This document shows positions 1-14,299 of a stretch of 64,000 bases of DNA, in pieces. Both the position numbers and the translations under genes were made by a program. Under the pieces are notes generated by a model. That model was given only the letters and a program-made list of their open reading frames with translations. It ran no database searches and was not told the DNA's origin. How positions within the stretch are numbered: position 1 is the stretch's first letter; the number at the start of each line of letters is the position of its first letter. This DNA comes from Bombus terrestris (Eukaryota > Arthropoda > Insecta > Hymenoptera > Apidae): assembly GCF_910591885.1 (NCBI RefSeq), contig NC_063275.1:7924501-7988500 (forward strand), given 5' to 3'.

Positions 1-1224
1 AAAATATTTGAACAATCAACTATTAATTATATTAGTAAGCTACGATATTTATAATGGGGCCATCCTTATTAATTATTTGTTTAAGACCACTATTCACAAA
101 GCATACCAGTTTTGTTATTAAATGTTCATTTGCAATAAGTCTTGGAACTTCTACACATATTTTCAGACTCGTTTCAAATTTTATGATCACGACTAATCTC
201 GATAATCATGTATTATCACAATGTTAAAAAAATTGTAAAAAATTTCGTATAAAGCACATAATACATAAATGTCCGAATACTTTCATGAATTGTAGGTACC
301 AAATTGTTTGAATATCATTAATATGTGCCGTATCAGTCCCATCGCTAACGCTATCGAACCCTATCGTGAGAAGATCCATCCGCAATGCGGAGCGTTCTAC
401 ACCGCGTGGAAGCAAGAAAGTCTATTATTGGTTAATTAATCACGACGAGTTGAGCACCTGCCCTCGTCTCGTGAGCCTGTTATTAACCACCATTACTCGG
501 CTATGCCCGTTTGCTAAAGCTGTCCGCGACCTTTGACCACTTCTAGAAAGCCAGGCTTTCAAGTGGAAGATTCACGCTTCTCGTTTTTGTTCGACGGAAC
601 GGGTCGGAACAATTTCACGTTGGAAGAGTGAACTTGAAGAGATTCGGACAAGAGGTCAATCAAAGTCACTGGTTCCATAACGGGGAAGCTATTTGTTTTT
701 GATAGACGTTACGTTACGTTAAGATACAGCTCGAGTATCCCGCGGGAGTAACGACCCCTTCCTCAAACATTTTCTGTTTACGATGCATTAGTTTGCACGT
801 TGAAGATAAATCGTGGCGAAACGTCACACCCTAATATGTGAAGTGCAATGCGAGTTCGACTGCGCCGTCGCGTTTTATTGCATATTCGTAGGTTAGAGGT
901 AAAGATTAGAAGTGTACACTATTGCACAGTATGATTTTGTATATTTTATAGGTTTACAGAGGATTAAGAATTTATGTTTTAATTACTGTCTCTAACGTAT
1001 ATGTATATTACATATTGTACGTACAACTCTGTACATAAGTATTGGAACAATTATGAAATCTCGTCTTCAGTAAATCCAAAAAATCATTGGGAAGTCATCA
1101 AAACCATTAAGGTTGACTATTTCATTTCAAACAATAGATTATGAAGGTCTCATATATTTCATGCTATAATAATAATGTTATCAATTTGATGTAAGAAAAT
1201 TAATTCTCTTCTTGTCCATATATA

Positions 1225-1310
1225 TATACAGGGTGTCCCATTTTAATTTCCCCAGGCAAATATCTCTATAAATATGAGAAGCATGAAAAAATGTATGAAG
1301 ACCCTGTATA
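1225..1310. repeat. Short segment bounded by inverted TACAGGG / CCCTGTA ends
   Basis: The segment opens with TATACAGGGTGTCCC and closes with GACCCTGTATA, so the outer 9 bases are inverted copies of each other. The TACAGGGTG start matches the start of the fold-back element at 56885. It may be a tiny MITE or two abutting transposon ends. A Tc1-like end (TACAGTTACT) begins immediately after it at 1311, so the insertions seem to be stacked here. No coding capacity. Confidence 0.35.
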
Positions 1311-1495
1311 TACAGTTACTTTAATATTCGAACATTATTTAAAACAGAATAACTTTTTTTAAATTGCCTCAAACCATTTAAGTTTTTCTTTTCTTGAGAA
1401 GTTAAGAGGATTAGTTTACGAAATGATGCATAAAAAAATTTTTGAAAAAATGCAGTTGGTCAGAATCGTGACAAAAATAGTATAATTTTCTCAAA
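1311..1495 (+). mobile_element. Truncated copy of a Tc1-like long-TIR element
   Basis: It begins TACAGTTACTTTAATATTCG and then follows the inner sequence of the right arm of the element at 39519-40148, read on its minus strand. Shared landmarks in order are ACAGAATAACTT, TTTAGTTT/TTAGTTTACGAAATGA, a GCAGTTGGTC block matching GCAACTTATC, and ATCGTGACAAAAATAGT matching ATCGTGAAGAAAACAGT. Divergence is high, with many substitutions and small indels, so the copy is old. No matching opposite end was found downstream, so it is a solo arm or a truncated copy. Confidence 0.6.
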
Positions 1496-4400
1496 ATTAT
1501 TATGTAGCATAGACTACAAACTATAGAAGTCGGACATTATTATGAAGGAACATAACAAAGAGAGTGAAACATTCATAGGTAAACGTGATCATATTTATGT
1601 CTTAATAAATTAACCTGTAACAAATAATTTTTATATAATAAGCTGGTACACCTTTCTAATCACTATTGTCTCTCACGTTTTCAAATTATTAATTATATCA
1701 AGTTCCAAAGTAAAACCATATTCGCATGCTCATTTCTATTGGCGCATGATGAAACTTTGTCAATACTCTACTAGAAACATCTATTAATAAACAAAAATCA
1801 CAAGAAACACATTTGGAGAACATTTTTAAGAGAGAGTGGGATTGCTCTTTCCCCCTAACCTCTATATTTGTTCGGCTTGTTCCATATAATTATTTCAATT
1901 AACCACCCGCATGTATTTATACAGATTAAACGTAAATTAAAAATTCAACACTAAATTTCTACATGTGCGTAAAAATTATATAATAACAGAAGTTATATAG
2001 TAACGAAGCTAACTGTCTCCTGAAAATGTTGTTCCCAAAATAAAAGATTTTTACCTTGCCAAACTCGTTGAACGAGTTGATTGTCCGCTATTTGAAATAT
2101 ATAAATAATGAAGTCTTTAAACTTTTTACGATGTTCAGGACGTAAAAGAGGAATGAACCCATTGAAGATCATTACACAAATTGACAATTAGATGTGAGAC
2201 GCTGTTTGCCGTTTCAATCATCGGGGATCGTTTCGTTCAATTATTACGAGTTCCAAGTACATATCGAGCCGATGGTACTCGTTGGTTCCAAGAGCGCTCT
2301 TATCATGTTTGGTAGTGTGAAATCGCTTAAACTAGGCTAGGCCGAACTGAACCGCTCGTGTCGATTGAATTGAATGTAGTGCAAGTTTGTCAATATGTAT
2401 CGTGTATAAAACCAGACATACGTTATCGTTTTTTCTCTCATGATGGAAACTCTTTAAGTACATATTCCTATCTTTCCTTGGCACGCCTTTACTGGTTTGT
2501 AGAACTCGTTGGCTTGATAACGCGGATGTACCCTTTGGAGGAGAGATAACTAATATTTTATGATATGTTAGTAATTATGATTTAATTCCTCTATATAATT
2601 TACATATTATACAAGATGAAATTCGTATTAAATGTTCCCTTCATTAAAATATTAGTATTAATTATGCGCATTTATGTATTTTGTAAATAAACTGCAAATT
2701 TTTTATGCATATATAAGGAATTTTAAAAATGCATTGAATACACCTAGTATGCAAGAATATATTAAAGATTCGAAGTATAATATTAATAGTTACGGTAAAC
2801 GACGAATTAGCTTTAGCCTTTCTCTTTTATTCGCTTTTTGATTTGTATTTACCATGGTTGCAATTAGAAACTGTAGTTAATTATTAATAAAGAATATTAT
2901 GATATCAAGTTCAGTTTTATTTAATAAGCATGTTTCTGCACATAGTTACATATTATCGTTTGTGTTCGTTAAGATTGTAGAAGGGACGAATCTGACAAGT
3001 CCAGCACATTTTCTAAAGTAATCACACACTTGATATATGACAATCGAATCCAGGTTATTTACACTATTGTACAGCTACGCTTGTCAAAATAGAAAGAAAT
3101 AACGAGACCCTATCAGAGGAAAAATTTATTTGCTGGAAAAGATTTGAAAAATATGAAATTATATTTTTTCTTGCGTTACACTTTTTTACAATGTGTGTAA
3201 ATTTGTATGAATGTGCAGGATGTTTGATAAGAACAATAAATATATATCAGACGAAGAGTAAATGATCAATATCACGATTAAAAAAAATTCCATAAATAAA
3301 ATGAAAATGTGTTTTACGATTATTTTAATGTACTTTCACCTTTTGACATTAATGTTATTAAAAACAATAAGTTAATGTTAAATTTACGTAATAAAAATTT
3401 AATTAAATTTGTATTGTGAAGGAGAATTTAAAATCGTTTAACCACTTCGCAACCATGGACAAGATGTCTCATGACACAATATTCTTCGTACTACGCCATT
3501 TACATACTTATATGTACTTACTAACTATATGTTACTTGTACAGTACAATAAAAATAAATAAAATTGTTCTGAACAACAATATGCCTTTCATTCGCTATGA
3601 GGTATCGTGGATTGATATTTATGCAAGTTACAACTCTCGTCCTAATAAACAAATATGCGAGATATCTTGTCCGTAGCGTAGCATAGTACGAGATAAATCG
3701 TCCGTGGCTGCCCATTAGAGAATGAAGTGTAATCGTAAATTTAATTGAAACTCTTTTCAAATAACTTAGGAACTAAGCGAAATTGAAACTATCTGAGATT
3801 GAGTGGCGGTTATATGTCTAGAAAAAGGTTATGCAGGATATTGATCTTGACAGGATATTTCATAATCGTTGATATCGGCGAGATTTGCCGTGATCGATAT
3901 ATATATGTAATTAGGATAATTTGTTTTAAAATTTCTGTACTTTGACAATTTCTCCATCTAACATCAAAAGTGAAAAATTATTCACTCCAAAACATATTTT
4001 ACTATAATAAAATTATAATAAACGCATATGTGAGATAATTTTACGCTGGAAGGATTAGAGAACATCGGATTTACGAACAGCGAAGGAGAAACGCAATTAG
4101 CTGTGACATCGGTACGCTATCCGCGATAAATATCCAACCCATGACCCAGTAAATCATTTCTAAGTGACTTTTAAGAGTTTCCTGCTGGCTTGGTCCGATG
4201 CTGGCCAGTTCCGAGTATGCTGAGAAATCGTTTCATTGTGCCGGATTGACATTGTTTTACGGTCGAGGCGCGCAATAACTTATGTGTACGCGAACGCGAC
4301 TCTGCAGCCTGACGGAGAACATCTAAAGGATCTCGGAGTTCGTTATGGAACGACTTTAGAGGCAAGGGACGATTGCGTTGCACTCGTCGACCTTATCGAG

Positions 4401-5285
4401 GCATCCTCGATTACCATTACCTATAACACGAAACACAATATCTCGTTTATTGGACAGATTCTCGTGCTCTCGCGTACCCCGCCTTTCCTGTACAACTTTT
4501 TTACGATACTGTCCAATTAGATCCATTAATCCTCTCTAGATAGTAACAAACGGCAAATGCAGACCATATCCCGACAATTTTGATTCTTATAGTTGCAAAA
4601 AGCTCTAACTCTTTGCAGTCTTATATCGAGCTGAACTCGACGATTTATTTCATTTGCCTTCTTTCAAAGTTTTATTGTAATATGTAAAGTATATCCTCTT
4701 TTACGTTAACTTTTGCGTTAACTTAATAAAAATATTGAATATTGGTTACAAAAATATAAAAATAAGTTTTAAAACTGTATCTTATTGGCAGTGGATTAGT
4801 TGGGCTTAAATTCCGCTTAAACCAAAAAGAATTAAGATCTTTTAGATATGAATAGTGTCTCTCAATAATTTTATGTTAAAAAAAGGAAGTAGGAACAAAC
4901 AGTGAATTCAGAAAATATTTGAGTTGCAAGTTTCAATGAATTTGGATGTGAATATTATTTCTCAATAATTTTTGTTTGGCAGTTTAATTTATAGGAAAGA
5001 TTAGAGCAAGTTCATACACTTTTTAGTTTTTAATTTTCGTCATTTCGCCATTTTTATTTGAATTAATTAATTAAAAATACGCTAAAATATATTTCTCTCT
5101 TCATATACATATTACAACTAAAAATTTCAAAACACATAATACATTATCAACAAAACAATATTCATTTCATCACTCAAAACGTATCAATTTATCTTATTAC
5201 GGTGCAAGGTGATATTCTTCGTGATTCTTTACAAATATTTCCTCAGTCGAAATATATTATTTTAATAACAAATATTCCTATATAG

Positions 5286-5680
5286 TGTAGTATCGTAAAA
5301 AAGAGCCTGATTAGAGATAGATCAAAACAGTGTCGTCTGTCTTTCAGTTGTTAGTTTACATTGGGAAGAAAGCCTATGTGATTAAGGTCGCCTAGTTCTT
5401 GCGGAGCGTTGACATGATGAGATTAAAAAGAGGAAAAAATAATGCTAATGGAGGAGGACGATTTGAATTCAAAGAGTGTTGATCGAGAAGTGAGAGTGAG
5501 TCAAGAGGGCAGAGTTAGTCGAGAAGTCGAAGAGTAGAGTTGTTAGCGTTGTCGAGTTGCGAGAGTGGTTGAAGTAAAATAAGATTGTTGCGTTTAGTTC
5601 AAGTTAAACAACCATCGTCTTCTAAATAAATTATAAATAGTATCAGGAAAAAGTTATACCTAAATTTCCCCGATACTACA
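5286..5680 (+). mobile_element. Solo LTR of an LTR retrotransposon
   Basis: The 395-bp unit starts TGTAGTATCG and ends CGATACTACA, a perfect 10-bp terminal inverted repeat of the TG...CA type seen in LTRs. It is flanked on both sides by the same 4 bases, ATAG (5282-5285 and 5681-5684), which reads as a target-site duplication. An AATAAA signal at 5625-5630, about 50 bases before the 3' end, suggests the plus orientation. There is no internal gag/pol region and no second LTR, so it is a solo LTR left by recombination between the two LTRs of a full element. A 4-bp duplication is compatible with the Gypsy group but does not prove it. Intact ends and duplication point to a fairly young insertion. 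Confidence 0.8.
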
Positions 5681-8600
5681 ATAGTATAACTTTAAAATGA
5701 TTTTTGTATATCGACCTGTTTCTTAATTTAACTTGATCTGCTTTATTGTATTTCTCAATATCCGTCGTAAATACTAATTTAATGGCAAAATAAAGTAGTT
5801 ATTATAGTTAGACATAATAATATTACGTTTACATGATGATAATATCATTTGAAACTTTTTGCTTCAAGGACAAATTAAGCTAATCAATATCTCCATGGAC
5901 GATAAATGTAAGGCAAATAAACCTTTCTCTCTATAACACACTTTATATGCAAAATGTATTATTCGTCTCAACAGTCACCTAAAACATAGTAATTAAGACG
6001 ATAAAGTGTACATCCTATTTATATTCCATCCAATTTTCGTGTCAAATGATCTACATACGTATGTAAACAGCAATCGACAATAAGATGATTCTACATGAAA
6101 AGACAAGTCGAAAATACATATATGCAGGTGATTGTGTAAGTGGCCTAAGTCAAGAATCTAAAAGAAAAATGGGTTTATCGTTTATTTTGCGCTGCGTCTA
6201 TTTACATTACAATAATCTGAATCTATCTTTGCAAAATACTATAAATTAAATTAAACCGTTGGATTAAGTTGATTGTTGCGTCGTTAAATTCAATTCACGC
6301 GTCAAACACAAAACTGTAAATATCTCGAAATGAAAAATATATGACGCACACCATTTTCATATGTCACTTCTTTTCTTAGAAAACCGAATTTGAAAATGTG
6401 CCAAGTCCGGTATGCATAAACTTGACTAGTTACCGACTAGAAACATATGAATGAACACTCTGCAGGAAGTACTAAAAATTTTAGAATAAAATATTTCCGT
6501 TTAAGACCTGATTTTCAAGAAAATAGTTTAAACATGCATATACAATGTATACGCGCATAATTTGTAATTTTTTCGAAAACGAAAACATTTTACAAAAACA
6601 TATTTCTACATTTTTTACTTATTTTCGATAATTTGGCCCTATTCAATTCGGAATTAGCGAAGTTTAAATACATTTAACAAATTTTCTCGAAAATGAAATA
6701 TTATTATTATATATATATATTGCCGATTATATAATAACTGGGATATCCTGTATACTGCACATGTAGCGCATAGTACGAACGATATTCATTAAATATTTTT
6801 TTAAGGTATACAGTCCTCTTCATTTCGTCGAATTTTTATTTCATAAATGATCTTCTAAACAATAACAGAAATGTTATATACGCACCAAGCAATCAAAACA
6901 ATTGTTATTATACTTGTATTCAATGTGATGTATCCTGTCATAAGAATGTCACAGATTCAATTTCGCGAACAGAAACAATCCGAGACGCTGAAAGGAAAAA
7001 CCGATTCGAAACTAGCTTGAATTGCAACGGAGCACGTTTATGCATTCCGATTCCTTCAGCTGTCGAAACTTCGATACTACAGAAACAACAACCAGTTTAT
7101 AGTAAGTGAAGATTTTGCGGACTTAAATAACTTATTGCAAGTTCCTATCGGAACACTTTGTTTTCGCTTGATCTTCAAACATTTCTATGGTTTCTTATTC
7201 GAGCATTTATTTCGCGAATAATAAACTCTTATTTAGCAAGTAGTTAATTATATTAAAAATGGAAGTTTCGGAAATATTTATGATAGATTCTACAATGCTT
7301 TAAATTCATTCATGTTTGATGAATGTGTCAAATTGGGAAATATAACATGGGGAGATAATAATAAATTTGTAAAATTATAAAACATTAATATTTTCTTTAA
7401 ATTAATCATATGTATAAGCTTGATATTATTTATTTAAAACCATTACAGAACAAATTTCCTCACTTTTAATAATTTAACGAATTATAAAACTGAAATATCT
7501 CATTCGTTATAAACGATAAACGGTAAGAATGGTAGATCTACCAGAACGATCGACCCGTTAAGTTGCTCGCAAAGTACACCATCTATCAATGGAACGGTAC
7601 TATTACTAATGACGATAAGATGCTTAGCGACGAGACGCTAACGCCTTCGAATTGCCGATTTTTCTACAGAGGCAGGCAGCCTCCGACCGACAAACAACAC
7701 GTCTTCCAACGAAACAGAGAAATCACTGAGATACATCCGTACCTCAATTTATGCAGAGTATCCGTTCCACGTGGATTCGTTTCACGCGAATGAGAATCGT
7801 ATAAATAATGTCTGTCAGTACAAAAGAAAAAGTATGTACGTAGATGATGACTAGCACAACGTAATGTACTTTTATCCTTATCTCATACAGCATTGACGCG
7901 TTTCAACATCACCGAATAAGTTACTGTATACACTTATTACTTTTAAAATTTCTAGAAAAATATATTTTCTGGTCGCGTGAATTAAAATCGTATAAATAAA
8001 GTACCGCGTAAATTGAGGGACGGGTGTACACGGTCGTTTGAAACGTTAGCTTCGCCACTGTTCGATCGATTGTTCTCCGACTTTGTATTGTTCATGTGGT
8101 TCAAGGGTTTCAGGTCGACTCATCGACCAACTGACTTTTAGAACTCACGAATCAAACAGCCGTCTCCTCAAGCCGAAGATACACAGAGCAGTACGTTTCA
8201 TTATGTCCAAGTATCCATTGGAAAATGACGTTTTTGTTTGAACACGTATTATCATGAAACTATTGTAACCTCCGTATATGTTTACTTCTTCTTGCATTAA
8301 AATGTTAAAGCTATTTTAAATTGCCAAAAATTGCCGCTGTTATATAAGATCATTTTAATTAACGATGTATGTGCTTTCAGCTCCATTGTGCTTTGCAAAT
8401 AGATTAGGCTGTTGTTATAGCGAACGCGAATTCGCGCAAACTATCGCTCTGATAACTGAAAGATCTGAAGACCATAATTCGTACATTAATAAGAATCTAT
8501 GTATGTATATACGTACATATTTGATTGCTTTAACATATTGAGTTTGTCAGAACGTCAGTTAGAGAAAATTCGCGTCCACTGTAACTACAGGTTTATAATA

Positions 8601-11600
8601 ACATTAAGTAATTTAATAAAGAAGTTCTGAAATGTATATTTTTACATTCTACATACTATTTAATGAAAAAATCCGTTATTTCTGCTGCGTTATGTAAGAA
8701 GTCTATAATATACATATTACAGCAACAAACAATTTTATCACGAAATAATTCATGATAATCGTTTTTCCTCTACATTACTGTCACTAAATGATATAATTAT
8801 AAACAATATTTATCCATATCTCTTATACACTTGTCCATTCGATCTAACGTAAATAACGCTTCTATAATATTCCTCAAAATGTAATACTGAAAGGCGAATG
8901 AATTTACATGTTACACAAGCTAATATTAACTTTAAGAAAAATTCAGAATAAACACAGAATTTAATAATCTTTTTATTGCCAAGATTCTTTTGCATTTCTA
9001 TACAAAAAATGCATATTTTCAACTGTTTAAAAACAATAAACTTTAATAATTGCAATAAATGTGTAATAACATTTAAGATGTGAAATTTATCGATTTCTAC
9101 TTATTATGTTACGTTGTAAAGGGATTAAATTAATGAAACGACGATTGAATATGTCCTTCGTTATGCTGTAATAGAAGATGTTCATTGACTGTATGTAAAG
9201 TAATTTACTATTTTTCTATAATAATTATATAAGTACATAATATTATGGCAATGAAACAAATAATGATAAAATGACAACTGTGTTGAATACATTCAGAACT
9301 TAATTCATGCTGTTTTAAGACCTAACTCCGATTTAGTTTTACAAAATATGTGCAACAATATGAACCTCACAGTATTTCATGGTATAAATAAATAGATATG
9401 CATAAATTTAAGAAGGAAATGATGTACATGGGAAGAAGATGAGGGTAAGGAATTTACCGTGATGTGAATATTACTCGATTATTCGTTGAACAGCTACTTG
9501 TTGCGCAATAATACGACGTAAATTAGATATAATGAGTACATTCTATTCAACAAGTTATCTAGATTCATGCACTTTCTCTTCCTATCTCAGGCATAGTTGT
9601 CGATGTTTTATACTCAACCAATGTTATATTTGGCGTAAAGTAATTAGTTTTTTAGAAAAATGTAACATGAATGATTTTTTTACAAAAGACACTTTGCTTT
9701 AACAAATTATTACATTTTCTCTCATCCGTTATATTTGGAAATTAAAGCTTTTTGTGCTAAGAACCAAGAATTAAACGAAAATACAAAGAATTATGGTATA
9801 TATAATTTTCTGTTACTTCAGAAAGTAAATACAAAATATAGTAAAGAATGTCTGTGTGTACAGTTGTATGTTTAATTAAATAAAACATATCCAATCTATT
9901 AAATGATAAACTGGTTCTGCATATCTTAAAATATTTACAAAAAATTTACAACACGAGCAGTTGCAATCAAATCACACCTGCTTTGACCTTAAGAAAGAAA
10001 TTAAGCTTCGAATTTATTATAATTTTAATAATATCCCAAGAAATAAAATTAATCAAGACAAAAAATATCTTATACGCTACATAAATATTCCACATACTAT
10101 CATTAAATGAAATGAATTTCCAACAGAAGTTTGTTATCCTTAGAGAAACTAAAATTACTATTTATCCACAGTTTATCTTTAGAAAATAATTTAGAAAATA
10201 CCAATAAAAATTAATAAATAAAGAAAAATTAAACGAACACTGTTCCATTATTTCACTTACTCATTACTGCTCTTACTTTCAGAAAAGAAAAAAGGAAAAA
10301 AAAGAAAAAGAACTTCTTTCGAGAACACCAAGATCGCCATTCATCGCCTTATCACAAGTTTCCAGTTTCATCTGGGGAGATCATTCGCAAACTCCGCATA
10401 AACGTACTGATTGCTTTCATCGTTTGATCTCTGTAATTAGAATACTATCGCATTTCGGGGATTCGTAGGATTGCAAGGCGCAAGAAAATTATTCACTTCT
10501 AACTGTTCGATCGTTTCCAATATCGAAACGCAACCGTGCCTCTTCTCGTTGTGATTCTTCTCTTCGTGATTAGGCGCTATTGAACAAAATTCAAAAAGCA
10601 TGAACTTTTTCATGAAATGAAATCCATCTTCCATCTGAGGTACAACTTCAAAGAGACAAACCTAATTATAATTATCGTTTAATGCTTGGAAAACAAACTC
10701 TGAAAGCCTTTAAACCGAGATTATTAGGCAGACATAATAACTGACTTAAGACTTAAGGCTTAATTCTGTACTGTATCTTATTTTGGATCTTTCCAATTTT
10801 AATTTCAATTTGGTTATTGAATAAGATGAAAAACTGAAATATCTCATTGTGTATTATTGACATATATGATTATATTTTCTAGAGATAGAAAATTCTAATT
10901 TTATTTTGTATTGAACAATAGTATTTCAATGCTATTATCAATACATTTACATCTTAGAGTTTCAAAAAGCCGAATGTTATTTAGGCGAAAAACTATTTGA
11001 TAAAATTTTAAGGAGAAAATATTAAATAATAATAACCTAAGGCGCGCATTTTTATAAAATCCAAAATATTACATTTTTTCATTATAGGTACATTTACATA
11101 TATTAATTTTAATGTCCATGTGAAGTACTACTGAACTTTCATAATCAACCTATTTTAATGGCTGTATATGAAAATTTAATTAAGAACACTAAAAGTTAGT
11201 TAAGAATATATAAAAATATCACAATAAAGGTTACTTGAACATTTACTCATTATTTTGTACGATTATTATTTATAAAATCGCGCAACGTAATATGGTACTG
11301 CACAAAACCTTTCTCAATTATACGTGAGCTTTACAACATATTTTAAAATCATCGAAAGGAGGTTTTCATCAAATTAAACAACACGATAATGTTTTTCTAA
11401 CTTTTTACAATTTCCACAGAAAACCACTAGTGTCGTTACGTTTCTGTATTGATGCTCTAACGAATGACACGCTTTTCATGAGAATGTATTAACTTGTATA
11501 TAATGAAACGTAGCATTTGTGTTATTTTTCAAAATATGTGTCTAAGTTCAATTATTATAAAATTTGAAGCATGCACGGAAACTTCTATGAATGGATGTAT

Positions 11601-14299
11601 ATAATTTCATAACCTAGCAATTCCATTCTCGACTTAAAGCATCTCATTCGGTTGCATTACCGTATCGTGAATTTCGACTGGCAGCTTATTTAATGTAAAT
11701 TAATAATTCGCGAAGTATCATGCTATATCACCTAGCAGGCTGCTCCAAGATCCGCAACACCATCGACGGAGGGCACACGTTATATTAGCAGCGCAGCATG
11801 GTAATTACGCAAAACGTGTATAGCTTCGTTGAACACGATCGTGTTACCATCATAGAAACACCTGAAACCGTATAGCGCAAACATAACGACTACATAATTA
11901 CGACATATTCTTATGTAATGTCGTAGATACACATTCATTGCCTCTTGTCGGTGGCGTTCACTCACGTTTATCTTTTGGAGATGATTGAACGCGTTTTTCT
12001 GCAATTAAGCTTACAAACTGCTCCATGTGGAATGTTGAATGAAGTTTGTGCTGAACGAGTTTTATATTTCCAGCGACCACGTTTACGATCAGCGGCGTCA
12101 GTTTCTTAAGAACTTTCTATTTCCGTTTCATCCGAGCGTGGCGTTTAATTTCTTCCCGTTACGTCAAACTAACCGAGTCTTCGCGGATCCTCATTTTCCA
12201 GACATTCGATAGACTGGTAAGCCGATCCTTATTATGACTCATACATCGGTAAAATGTGAAAGAACTGGACATTGATGTGCAATTAAAAGTATTAATTCCA
12301 GATCCCTAACGTAATTAGACTTGATTTTGAATTGAGATTTGATAATAAAAGAAGTAAAGCTGCAAATTAATTATTATTGGAAACTTATTATGCACCTACT
12401 GACTTCTCTGAGAACAAATTTGTAATGATTATAGGTGTTAAAAGGATGACGAAGATTCGATAAATAAATTATAAATTGAAATAACGTAAAATAAAGTTCA
12501 TTAATTGATATAATAAAACGTCATCGTCTAGAATGATAGAATAATGATTTTCAATCGTGATTTTCAATTGTTCCGTGGCACACTGGTATGAGATATTCTG
12601 CATTTGAATAAAAGGGATTTAAAAATATCTATTATTTAAATTACAATGACAATGTATAATTTGTTTTAAACGCTTACATAATTGTGTCCATATGGTCACT
12701 AAACAATCGGGCTTAAATAGTCTTCCAATATCGAACATCGTGCTACAATAAATCATTAGAAGATGCAAAGAATATAGAACGATACACGCAACTTTATGCT
12801 AATTCGAAACCGACAAACGAGCTGAACGACATATTTATACCAGCATCTTTTTCCCTCTAAACACCATGTTCTCTTGGTAGACGTAAATCACGATTTCACC
12901 AGGCCTTACAATATCTCTTGCGAGGATGCCTACCTATGCGAAAGTTCAAGGTTGCTGATGCTTTCCAGAGCCGACATAGCGTAATTCCACGAACGTTAGG
13001 ACATTATTGTATACGTACGGTTATTTCCTTTCGTTATTAACTTTTCCTTCGTGAATCACATTTGAACATCGTCGGTGAATACTATGATATTTAGAAATTC
13101 ATCGAATATTTAAAATTTAATTGCTATGAACGAAGACTGCAAATAACACAACTTAGGTGGTATAAGCAACAAATGATAAATATCAGAAGTAGGAAAATTC
13201 AAAATCGATATACGTAGTTTAAACAATTATCCATTTTGAATGTCTCAAGAACGAATCACGAGATCTTGATGTAATATAGCAGTCATTTAAAGCAAACTTC
13301 CCAGCATATGTATGAACAGTTACTCTTTTATTGAACTAATCAACAATCGTTATGGAGTGGACTGACGTAATACGTGAATATTACATTGATAACGGCCGAA
13401 CGAATAGATCAACGAATCTATATCCACTTTATTGCCTTTTAAGCTTTTATTTATTGCCTTTTATGATTTAGAAAAATTCTGTAACTTTTAACAAAACATT
13501 ATAAAATCTATTAGATCTAAATATGGTTGGATGAAAATTTACAATTATTAAAATAATACGAAATTTCGTAAACGAGATTGTTTTGGAAAGAATGCCCGTC
13601 CTCTCAACATAAAAACCTATTCTTACAGTTTTACAGTTCTTATAAGATTATAGAACCATGAAAGGATTACAAAATAGTTGGTTAATAAGATAAATCGCTT
13701 ATTAAGTGAGAAAGAATATGTCAAATAAAAGAAACAATATATATCTCGCAATTGATCTTTTTTCTCTAAATAGGATTCATGTTCTTATTGTATCATTCTT
13801 CACGGTGGAAAGATCGATCTTTTAAAAATGGATCGTAAATGATTTCAATATCAGTCAAATTCATTGTTATGTACTCTTATAAAATATCTATCGACAGTGT
13901 GTAACATAAGGAACACCAAATCACACCATACATATTATAGAGATCTTATTACGAACCTAGTTTATTAAATATAATATAAAGATCTCTCACGATAAAAGTA
14001 TAAGAATAAATATTCTAATATGAAATAGTTGAAGAAGGGAATAAGCTGATGGATTTGCTTAGACATAAACCCTTTCGATCTTATCATATTTTCCAGCTAA
14101 GCGCACAAACTCTTCCAAGAAAGTACACTCAACCATTCCAATCATTCCGACTATTCCAATTAAAAAAAAAAAAAAAAAATACCTATTCAAGAACAACAAA
14201 GCACGCGAAATACGTAGTACCACGCCATATTAAAATTATGACGTGGCGGTATATCAAGATTTAATTAACAAGTTAGACGTAATTGTCAACAGCTGAAGG

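Noticed and set aside
1993..2187. Minus-strand 64-codon frame with transposase- or exon-like flavour (RPEHRKKFKDFI)
   Set aside because: The frame opens with TTG, no family could be named, and there are no flanking terminal repeats. A donor-like GTAAAA inside is weak.
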